Assembly (NCBI GenBank): GCA_013813755.1
Contig: JACCRD010000166.1
Span: 1-11,302 of the forward strand
DNA: 11,302 nt
DNA from: Acidobacteriota bacterium
GTDB taxonomy: Bacteria > Acidobacteriota > Blastocatellia > Pyrinomonadales > Pyrinomonadaceae
Direction: 5' to 3'
Made by a program: the position numbers and the translations under genes. The notes beneath the pieces are model-generated. The model was given only the letters and a program-made list of their open reading frames with translations. It was not told the DNA's origin and ran no database searches. Positions within the stretch are counted from its first letter, which is position 1. Each line of letters begins with the position of its first letter. This document shows positions 5,924-11,302 of the stretch, in pieces.

Positions 5924-7003
5924 ATGAAATTTTGCCCCACTTGTCAAACACGTTTCGACGAAGAAATTTTGCGTTTCTGCACCAAAGACGGAACGCCGCT
6001 CGTTGAGGAAAAACAACCGAGTTTTACCGAAATGCCGAGCGAAAGTGCAATTAACAAAGACGATTTCGGCGAAGAAACCATTATCAGCCGAAAGCCTGCG
6101 CCGCCCACGACGGACGTGCCGCTCACGTCTTCTTCTGATAAAACAGAAAATCTCCGAAACGCGGCAGCGCCGCGCATTGTTATTCCGACCATCGAAAATA
6201 AAATCGCGCCGCCAATTCAAACCAAAACCACACAGGTTTATCGCCAGACGGCTCCGCCAAAATCAAACACGGCAAAAATTGTTTTTCTGACAATTTTGGG
6301 AACAATCGTGCTTCTTGCCGCGGCAGGCGGAACTTTTCTGTTTTTACGCCATGATGGAGATTCTGTTGATAATAATCGAAACATTAATACTAATCTAAGC
6401 CCGGTTGATGTTAATTTAAATACTAATCTTGGCGTTAGTAACTCGCTTGTCGATTTCAGCAGTAACATTGATTCCAACACTAATCTGAATACAAACATCA
6501 ACACGAATGTAAGAGTGAATACAAACATCATTGTTAAAACTCCAACTCCCAGACCGTCGCCGTCACCGACTGTAACTTCGACGCCAAACGCCAACGCCAA
6601 TCAAAATTCAAACAACATAAATGCGGCAACGACGCCGGTCAATACCAGACCGATCACAACGCCTACGCCTGCGGACACTCCGCCGAGAACTTCACCGACG
6701 GAAACTGCTCCGCCGAGCAATCGTCCGGTAAACGCCGGAGTTCTCAACGGGCGCGCAGTTGATTTGCCGACGCCCGCATATCCGCCGATTGCGCGGCAGG
6801 CAAAAGCTTCGGGGCGCGTGACGGTTCAGGTTTTAGTGGATGAAGGCGGAAATGTTTTGTCTGCCAAAGCGACCGGAGGGCATCCGATGCTGCGCGCGCC
6901 TTCCGAAGCCGCCGCCCGCCAATCAAGATTTAATCCGGTCAAAGTCGGCGACCGCAGCGTTCAGGCGACGGGCGTGTTGCTTTATAATTTTATCGATCAG
7001 TAA
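5924..7003 (+). CDS. Zinc-ribbon membrane protein with C-terminal TonB domain
   Basis: Protein of 359 residues. Residues 4-23 are a zinc-ribbon-like module (CPTC, 11 residues, CTKDGT) with three cysteines and Asp replacing the fourth. A disordered stretch (25-117) includes EETIISRK. One membrane helix spans about 118-141 (KIVFLTILGTIVLLAAAGGTFLFL). Residues 150-270 are an Asn/Thr/Pro-rich linker (NINTNLS, NTNLNTNINTN, TPTPRPSPSPT). Residues 281-359 match a TonB C-terminal domain: LPTPAYPPIARQAKASGRVTVQVLVDEGGNVLSAKATGGHP, ending in FNPVKVGDRSVQATGVLLYNF. TonB domains contact outer-membrane transporters, but no exbB/exbD or transporter gene is here. The long cytosolic N-terminus is unlike classical TonB. 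It may be a structural or signalling relative rather than an energy transducer. It shares its N-terminal architecture with the gene at 1969-2940. The ATG at 5924 is preceded by only a weak GGA. Confidence 0.88.
   Translation: MKFCPTCQTRFDEEILRFCTKDGTPLVEEKQPSFTEMPSESAINKDDFGEETIISRKPAPPTTDVPLTSSSDKTENLRNAAAPRIVIPTIENKIAPPIQTKTTQVYRQTAPPKSNTAKIVFLTILGTIVLLAAAGGTFLFLRHDGDSVDNNRNINTNLSPVDVNLNTNLGVSNSLVDFSSNIDSNTNLNTNINTNVRVNTNIIVKTPTPRPSPSPTVTSTPNANANQNSNNINAATTPVNTRPITTPTPADTPPRTSPTETAPPSNRPVNAGVLNGRAVDLPTPAYPPIARQAKASGRVTVQVLVDEGGNVLSAKATGGHPMLRAPSEAAARQSRFNPVKVGDRSVQATGVLLYNFIDQ
6486..6530 (+). repeat. 15-base direct repeat with 30-base period in the Asn/Thr linker
   Basis: TGAATACAAACATCA occurs exactly at 6486-6500 and 6516-6530, both in the same frame and coding NTNI. 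It lies within a longer degenerate AAY-ACW region (about 6370-6540) that encodes the Asn/Thr-rich spacer. The spacing of 30 bases is ten codons, so gain or loss of a unit would not shift the frame. Confidence 0.7.
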
Positions 7004-7089
7004 ATTACCAGATTAAATACAGCGCGGGCTTCTGCCTTAATTGTACAAATATATTTAAGTTGCCAGGCACACAAGTAAAATTTAAGCAC

Positions 7090-7129
7090 GTGTCAGTAGC
7101 GCGTTCTCTCACGCTTAGGCTACTGACAC
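7090..7129. repeat. REP-like hairpin between convergent genes
   Basis: GTGTCAGTAGC (7090-7100) and GCTACTGACAC (7119-7129) are perfect 11-bp inverted arms. Inside them GCGT (7101-7104) pairs with ACGC (7111-7114) around a 6-base loop, leaving a 4-base TTAG bulge on one side. It lies 9 bases beyond the stop codon of the S8 protease and 86 bases after that of the zinc-ribbon/TonB gene. No T-run follows on either strand, so a classical terminator is doubtful. A palindrome with a bulge resembles REP elements mobilised by RAYT transposases. The rest of the 7004-7138 gap is AT-rich with nothing recognisable. Confidence 0.6.
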
Positions 7130-7138
7130 CGGTACTCA

Positions 7139-8512
7139 TTAAACAAAAGACAATGCCGTTTCAACCGCTTTACGCGGATCAATTACTCCCCAGCCCTGCC
7201 GGTCAACTTCGTAATGCGGAAGTCTCTCAGCCGTCGAAATTAAGATGCGTTTAATTTGCTGCGGCGTCAGACGCGGATTCGCTTCGAGCATCTGCGCGAC
7301 GACCGACGAGACGATTGGCGCGGCAAAACTTGTTCCGTCAACATATTTATAATGGCGCGTGATGACGTTTTCTTCACGCAGTTTGAGGGCAACAATCTGC
7401 CGAATCATATATGCCGGGCGGTCGAGGGCAACGTCTAAATCCGGTTCAATCTCCAAGTTGGCTTTGATAATCAAATGCAGTTCAGCATCTTCGGCTTTGT
7501 CTAAAGCGTCGAGCAGCGCGGCTTGATTTGCCGTCGGCGTATCAGGCAGAATCGGCGCGGGAACCCAAATCGAGGGTGCGATAATTTCCGGTTTCTGAAA
7601 ACCATCAAGCGTTGGACCGTAACTTGAGCGATACATTCCGCGCCGCGCGCGATTAATCGAATTATGATCGTCAAGCCCGCCGACGCTAATCGCCGAGGGC
7701 GAACTGGCAGGCGGAAAAACCGGATGCGTCGGCAGATGTCCGGCATTTCCAACCGCGCAAATGATCGTAATTCCCTTAGCAACGCACTCTTCAACCGTCT
7801 GCGAAAGCGAATCGTGCAGATAACTTTGCTCAAAATCGCCGCCGGCTGAAATGTTAACAACGCGAATATTGTATTTACTGCGATGTTCTAAAATCCATTC
7901 GAGTCCGTCCTGAATATTCTGTTCTGTGATGCGTCCCGTCCGCGCCAGTTTGACAAGCACGACATTCGCGTCCGGCGCGATCCCGCGATAAAAACCGTTT
8001 GAAAGCGAACCATTTCCCGCCGCCACCACCGAGGTCATCATTCCGTGCCAGCTCGAAGCGTCGTTTTGAAAAAGCGAAGCGATTTCGCCGTCCGCCGCGT
8101 TCATATTTTGATAAGCCAGAATCCGGTTGTCAGGCGTTGTCAAATCGTCGTGCGGATAAAAACCCGAATCAAGAAAAGCGATCGTCACGTTTTTGCCCGT
8201 AAAAAGCGGAACGGCGTCAAGTCTGAGCGGTGTTGAAAGCACGTGCGAGCCGTCTTTCGTCATTGCCGCGTCGCTCAAAATATGATCTTTGGCGTGTTCA
8301 AACAGACGCAGACACCTAGCGCAAACAACTTCAAACGCCTGTGTGTCGTGCGCGTTGGCGCGAATAAGTTTTTGCAGTTCCTCCTCAACGACGGGCAGAG
8401 GGACAAATTCATCCTGCACTTCTCGCGCGCAGACCGGACACACTTTTTCGCCGCCCGCGATGTCGGCGCGGGTGGTGGTTCTCGGAAAAGATAAAGTTTC
8501 AATTGGAGTCAT
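7139..8512 (-). CDS. Subtilisin-like serine protease (S8) with N-terminal double-CxxC module
   Basis: Serine endopeptidase of family S8, 457 residues. The triad is Asp115 (IAFLDSGFYP), His156 (SSWHGMMTSVVAAGN) and Ser395 (DGTSFAAP). Asn256 in CAVGNAG is the oxyanion residue. Two features are unusual. First, residues 21-70 contain CPVC (25-28) and CARC (64-67) separated by a charged helix, suggesting a zinc-binding module where a propeptide would normally be. Second, about 70 residues (322-390), rich in helix formers, lie between KPEIIAPS and the catalytic-serine loop, where typical subtilisins have a shorter segment. No signal peptide is visible, so it may be intracellular or exported in another way. 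The ATG at 8512 has no Shine-Dalgarno site. It is divergent from the patatin gene (111-base gap) and convergent with the zinc-ribbon/TonB gene. Substrate unknown. Confidence 0.9.
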   Translation of the reverse strand: MTPIETLSFPRTTTRADIAGGEKVCPVCAREVQDEFVPLPVVEEELQKLIRANAHDTQAFEVVCARCLRLFEHAKDHILSDAAMTKDGSHVLSTPLRLDAVPLFTGKNVTIAFLDSGFYPHDDLTTPDNRILAYQNMNAADGEIASLFQNDASSWHGMMTSVVAAGNGSLSNGFYRGIAPDANVVLVKLARTGRITEQNIQDGLEWILEHRSKYNIRVVNISAGGDFEQSYLHDSLSQTVEECVAKGITIICAVGNAGHLPTHPVFPPASSPSAISVGGLDDHNSINRARRGMYRSSYGPTLDGFQKPEIIAPSIWVPAPILPDTPTANQAALLDALDKAEDAELHLIIKANLEIEPDLDVALDRPAYMIRQIVALKLREENVITRHYKYVDGTSFAAPIVSSVVAQMLEANPRLTPQQIKRILISTAERLPHYEVDRQGWGVIDPRKAVETALSFV

Positions 8513-8531
8513 AAGTCAAAGTTTTGTTAAA

Positions 8532-8541
8532 TGATAGAATG
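8532..8541 (+). promoter_or_regulatory. Candidate extended -10 element upstream of the patatin gene
   Basis: TGATAGAATG at 8532-8541 is identical to the 10-mer at 5852-5861 before another plus-strand gene. It gives a TGn-TAGAAT extended -10 in the S8/patatin divergent gap. There is no good -35. The predicted leader is about 77 bases. I could not pick a convincing promoter for the minus-strand protease in this gap. Confidence 0.35.
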
Positions 8542-8623
8542 TCGAAAGTTTCAGAAAAAGTAAAATCTGATAGCGGGAAGTGACAAACTTTAGTTATCAT
8601 TTTTGGCGTTTTACAAAATAAAT

Positions 8624-9439
8624 ATGGCTCGAAAAAAGATTGGTTTGGCGTTTTCCGGCGGCGCGGCGCGCGGTTTCGCGCACCTCGGCGTTTTGCGAAT
8701 TTTAGAAGCGCACAAAATCCCGATTGATTTTATCGCCGGAACTTCCGCCGGTTCGTTCGCGGGCGGCGCGGCGGCGTGCGGAATGAGCGCGGACGAAATA
8801 ATCGTAATGGGACGCAAGATCAGCTGGTTTAAGATGACCGGATTTTCCTTTTCACCGAAGGGTTTGCTGTCAAACGCACCGATGGGTAATTTTATCAAAC
8901 AGAATTTTCCTTTTAGAAATTTTGAAGATTTGCCGATTCCCTTCGCGGCTGTCGCCTGCGATTTGGAAACGGGTGAGGAAATTATTCTGCGCGACACGGG
9001 CGATTTAGCTTTCGCCGTCCGCGCCAGTTGCGCTCTACCCGGCGTGTTCGTGCCGCTCGAAGACGACAGAAGCCGCAAGCTGATTGACGGTGGTATCGTC
9101 GCGCCGGTTCCGACCAGAGCGGTAAAAAAACTTGGCGCGGAAATCGTGATCGCGGTTGACGTGATCTCCTCAGGCGCGACTTATTGGGGTTCGCCTTCAA
9201 CACTGCTCGGCGTATTTTTTCAATCGGCGATGATGCTTCTCCGAACTGCCGCCAAACATCAACACTACCGCGCGGACATCGTGATTATTCCAAAAATCTC
9301 GCATCTCCGACCCGACGAAATCGGCAAGATGGATGAATTTATCAAAGCCGGTGAAGAAGCCGCGCTCGAAAAGATTGATGAAATTAAAAAGTTAATATTT
9401 TCAGAAGAGGAAATTTTAACCACAGATTTGCACAGATGA
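8624..9439 (+). CDS. Patatin-like phospholipase / lipid esterase
   Basis: Patatin-family lipid acyl hydrolase of 271 residues, close in size and motifs to the bacterial RssA/YlbK/NTE-like group. The oxyanion loop is SGGAARGFAHLGVL (11-24). The nucleophile elbow is GTSAGS, with Ser41. The catalytic Asp155 is in LIDGGIVAPVP, so the Ser-Asp dyad is complete. Family members cleave fatty acids from phospholipids or lysophospholipids. No signal peptide is visible, so a cytosolic or peripheral membrane place is likely. An in-frame TTG at 8603 would add seven residues; the ATG at 8624 puts GLAFSGGAARG in the usual position and is preferred. The last eight or so residues (ILTTDLHR) are encoded by an intergenic repeat rather than by the family core, so the gene end has been replaced or extended. 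It is divergent from the S8 protease. Confidence 0.92.
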   Translation: MARKKIGLAFSGGAARGFAHLGVLRILEAHKIPIDFIAGTSAGSFAGGAAACGMSADEIIVMGRKISWFKMTGFSFSPKGLLSNAPMGNFIKQNFPFRNFEDLPIPFAAVACDLETGEEIILRDTGDLAFAVRASCALPGVFVPLEDDRSRKLIDGGIVAPVPTRAVKKLGAEIVIAVDVISSGATYWGSPSTLLGVFFQSAMMLLRTAAKHQHYRADIVIIPKISHLRPDEIGKMDEFIKAGEEAALEKIDEIKKLIFSEEEILTTDLHR

Positions 9440-9530
9440 ACACAAATTTTATAAAGGCACATTAAAATTTATCTCATATTTTTATCTTGCCTTTATCTGT
9501 GTTTCATCTGTGTCAATCTGTGGTTAAATT
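9412..9530. repeat. Large imperfect inverted repeat of CACAGAT units
   Basis: Bases 9412-9458 are the near-complement of 9488-9530, around a 29-base AT-rich centre. Both arms share AACCACAGATT and end in AAAGGCA. The left arm has CACAGAT at 9421 and 9431 and CACAAAT at 9441. The right arm has ATCTGTG at 9495, 9506 and 9516. The units therefore recur every 10-11 bases, about one helical turn. This matches the CACAGATT/CACAGATG intergenic repeats I know from several bacterial phyla. It lies between convergent genes, includes the patatin stop codon, and ends 5 bases before the stop codon of the FAD/Rieske gene. Confidence 0.8.
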
Positions 9531-9535
9531 TCTTA

Positions 9536-11062
9536 CTAATTTGAAGAATTTTCGATTTCTCCAAGCGGCGTAATTGCCGGCGAATTTATCGGATGTCCGT
9601 CCGTGCCGAAGCGCGAGCCGTGACACGGGCAATCCCAGGTTTTCTCTAATGAATTAAACCGAACGATGCAGCCGAGGTGAGTACACACGGCGGAACGCTC
9701 AAAAAGTCTTCCGTTTTCATCTCGGTAAGCCGCGATTTTCGTCGTGCCGTGACTGATGATCGCGCCCTCGCCTTTTTTGATTTCATCTGTGGAAGAAACG
9801 TCGCCGCCTGTAATCCAATCGACATACGGCAGAGTTGAATTGACGATTTCCGGCACGGCTTCGATGATAGACTGCGTGGCAAGACGCGACGGTTCATAAA
9901 CTTCTGTGTATGGATTGGCGCGTTCAAGGATCAAATCCGAGACGAGCATTCCGCCGATTGTGCCGTGCGTCATTCCCATCCCCGAATCGCCCGTGATTAA
10001 ATAAACATTCGGTTCACCGGACGAAAATCTGCCGATAAACGCCAGTCCGTCGTGCGTTTCGAGAAATTGCCCGGACCATTTGTAAAGAATTTCCCGTGCC
10101 TGCGGAAAGCGTTTCTGCGTCCATTGAACAAGTTTTCCGAAATGTTCGTCCGCATTATCGTCCTGCCCGGTGCGATGATCTTCGCCGCCCACAATCAAAA
10201 CGTCAAAATCGTTTTCCGGTTGCGTGCGAACGTAAATATACGGATCAGCCGTGTCCCAAATCAGACATTTTTCGATTGAATCTTTCGGTACGCGCGCGCC
10301 GATTACATAAGTGCGATAGGCGGGAAGTTTCGCAAACATTTTGCTCAACAGCGGGTAATTGGTTGACAGAACAATTGATTGAGCGCGAATAGTCAAGCCG
10401 TTTGCCGTTTTCACTTCCGGCGCGTCTTCGCCTTTCCATTCAATTGCCCGCGTGTTGGAAAAAAGTCGTCCGCCGTTTTCCTCAATCGCTTTTGCCAAAC
10501 CTGTCAGGTATTTGAGAACGTGAAACTGCGCCTGATGCGGAAATTTTAAACACTTGCCCGTGTCAAAATCCTTGATCGGCGCCCGCTCGACGCGCTCGAC
10601 CGCCGTGAATCCGGCGCGGTGCGCGGCTTCAAACTCTTTATCTAGATCGTCTTCGCCGTCTTCGGCTTCGATTAAAAATCCGTCAACGCGCAAAAAATCG
10701 CAGTCAATTTTTTCGGTTTCAGAGATTCGTTCAATTTCGCCAATCGCGCTGGCGTGACTCTCCACCGCCAGTTTGGCTTTTTCCGCGCCGTGCCATTCCT
10801 CGACGCGGTAGATGCGGTCGTCCAAAGCATTCGACAGATGCGCCGTCGTCCTTGAAGTTTCGCCGCCGCCAATCGCGCCGTCGTCAATGACAACAACTCG
10901 TTTCCCCGCTTTCGCCAAAAGATAAGCGGTTGTCAATCCGCTGATTCCGCCGCCGATAATGCAGATATCCGTTTCGATTGATTCGACGAGCGCGTTTTTG
11001 TTCCACAAATCTTCGCTCGCTTCCCAATACGAAACGGTTTTTCCTTCATCACTTTTCAACAT
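9536..11062 (-). CDS. FAD-dependent oxidoreductase with C-terminal Rieske domain (YhfW-like)
   Basis: Fusion flavoprotein of 508 residues, the same length class as Bacillus YhfW. The N-terminal DAO-type FAD domain has GGGISG (37-42) in CIIGGGISGLTTAYLLAKAGKRVVVID and GGGETSRTTAHLSNALDDR just after it. YLITGDSGMGMTHGTIGGML (354-373) closes the FAD site. The C-terminal Rieske domain (about 420-508) has CTHLGC (460-465) and CPCH (478-481). Ligands are Cys460, His462, Cys478 and His481, and Cys465/Cys480 are placed for the usual disulfide. It probably oxidises an amine or similar substrate and passes electrons to the 2Fe-2S centre; substrate and partner are unknown. No signal peptide or membrane helix is seen. 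The start is well supported by AAGGAG 5 bases before the ATG. It lies 53 bases downstream of a Gfo/Idh/MocA gene on the same strand, probably in one operon. Confidence 0.93.
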   Translation of the reverse strand: MLKSDEGKTVSYWEASEDLWNKNALVESIETDICIIGGGISGLTTAYLLAKAGKRVVVIDDGAIGGGETSRTTAHLSNALDDRIYRVEEWHGAEKAKLAVESHASAIGEIERISETEKIDCDFLRVDGFLIEAEDGEDDLDKEFEAAHRAGFTAVERVERAPIKDFDTGKCLKFPHQAQFHVLKYLTGLAKAIEENGGRLFSNTRAIEWKGEDAPEVKTANGLTIRAQSIVLSTNYPLLSKMFAKLPAYRTYVIGARVPKDSIEKCLIWDTADPYIYVRTQPENDFDVLIVGGEDHRTGQDDNADEHFGKLVQWTQKRFPQAREILYKWSGQFLETHDGLAFIGRFSSGEPNVYLITGDSGMGMTHGTIGGMLVSDLILERANPYTEVYEPSRLATQSIIEAVPEIVNSTLPYVDWITGGDVSSTDEIKKGEGAIISHGTTKIAAYRDENGRLFERSAVCTHLGCIVRFNSLEKTWDCPCHGSRFGTDGHPINSPAITPLGEIENSSN

Positions 11063-11067
11063 AAATT

Positions 11068-11073
11068 CTCCTT
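11068..11073 (-). promoter_or_regulatory. Ribosome binding site of the FAD/Rieske gene
   Basis: AAGGAG on the minus strand, 5 bases before the ATG at 11062, within GGGAAGGAG. It fixes the start. Confidence 0.75.
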
Positions 11074-11115
11074 CCCTTGATTAAAATAAATTTTGATTTG
11101 CGCCGCTTGATTATT

Positions 11116-11302
11116 TCACAATTTCACGATCACGCCGGTTTCATCAGATCGCCCCGCCGCGTCTAAAACTTCCTGCACTTTTAAGCCGTCCACAAAAGTT
11201 GCCGCATGTTCAATTTCTGTTTTGCCTGTTTTTATTGCCTCAATTATTTTCGGCGCGAAAGCCGTAAACCCGCTTGGAAAACCCGAATCGAAAATGTCAC
11301 TC
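11116..11302 (-). CDS. Gfo/Idh/MocA-family oxidoreductase, partial (C-terminal 61 residues)
   Basis: The frame is open from the right edge to a TGA at 11118-11116, giving 61 residues. They end with IEHAATFVDGLKVQEVLDAAGRSDETGVIVKL. The pattern FxDGLKVQEVLDAAxRSxETG, followed by a short strand, is the characteristic C-terminus of Gfo/Idh/MocA NAD(P)-dependent sugar or inositol dehydrogenases. The preceding SGFTAFAPKIIEAIKTGK also fits the C-terminal substrate domain. The Rossmann domain and catalytic Lys lie outside the window, so the substrate cannot be guessed. The gene is followed after 53 bases by the FAD/Rieske oxidoreductase, which has its own strong ribosome binding site. Co-transcription of the two oxidoreductases is likely. 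Confidence 0.8.
   Translation of the reverse strand, partial: SDIFDSGFPSGFTAFAPKIIEAIKTGKTEIEHAATFVDGLKVQEVLDAAGRSDETGVIVKL

Noticed and set aside
5771..6220. Minus-strand open frame of 149 codons across the divergent gap and the zinc-ribbon/TonB start
   Set aside because: It overlaps the aminotransferase start and lies antisense to the zinc ribbon; it is Arg/Phe-rich with no domain.
8603..8623. TTG start seven codons before the patatin ATG
   Set aside because: There is no Shine-Dalgarno site, and the ATG at 8624 gives the normal short lead into the glycine-rich oxyanion motif.
9265..9462. Minus-strand open frame (MCLYKICVHLCKSVV...) opposite the end of the patatin gene
   Set aside because: Its start is translated CACAGAT repeat, a common artefact, and the rest is antisense to patatin.
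9412..9530. CRISPR-like reading of the CACAGAT units
   Set aside because: The units are 7 bases long with 3-4 base gaps and form an inverted pair. There are no spacers of 25-40 bases and no cas gene.

Overview
The window is ordinary chromosomal sequence with moderate-to-low GC. It holds nine protein-coding genes, two of them cut by the window edges. The best clue to the host is a pair of proteins built as a short N-terminal zinc ribbon (CPxC, then about 11 residues, then CxxDGT), a disordered linker, one membrane helix, an Asn/Thr/Pro-rich linker and an extracytoplasmic domain. From memory this architecture is very common in Acidobacteriota, especially Blastocatellia/Pyrinomonadaceae-like genomes. 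That assignment is inference, since there is no rRNA or other marker here. I see no tRNA, rRNA, CRISPR array, transposase, prophage or plasmid gene.

Layout from left to right. At 1-728 (minus) is the first half of a secreted HtrA/Do-type serine protease. At 888-1850 (minus) is a zinc-dependent medium-chain dehydrogenase. At 1969-2940 (minus) is a zinc-ribbon membrane protein with an NTF2-like C-terminal domain; its stop codon lies inside a 24-bp perfect inverted repeat. At 3078-4562 (minus) is a CrtI-family carotenoid desaturase-like flavoprotein, 49 bases downstream of a class I/II aminotransferase at 4612-5781 (minus). Divergent from these at 5924-7003 (plus) is a second zinc-ribbon membrane protein ending in a TonB C-terminal domain. 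It converges on a subtilisin-like S8 protease at 7139-8512 (minus), with a REP-like hairpin between them. A patatin-like phospholipase at 8624-9439 (plus) faces an FAD/Rieske oxidoreductase (YhfW-like) at 9536-11062 (minus). The two are separated by a large CACAGAT-type inverted repeat that supplies the phospholipase C-terminus. The FAD/Rieske gene lies 53 bases downstream of the 3' end of a Gfo/Idh/MocA oxidoreductase that enters from the right edge.

The genes do not form one obvious pathway. Possible short transcription units are Gfo/Idh to FAD/Rieske and aminotransferase to desaturase. Several genes concern the envelope (HtrA, the two zinc-ribbon membrane proteins, carotenoid desaturation, patatin). 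I found no convincing new defence or mobile system. The points most worth a second look are the repeats that overlap gene ends, the paired zinc-ribbon proteins with different output domains, and the S8 protease with an N-terminal double-CxxC module and a helical insertion next to its catalytic serine.
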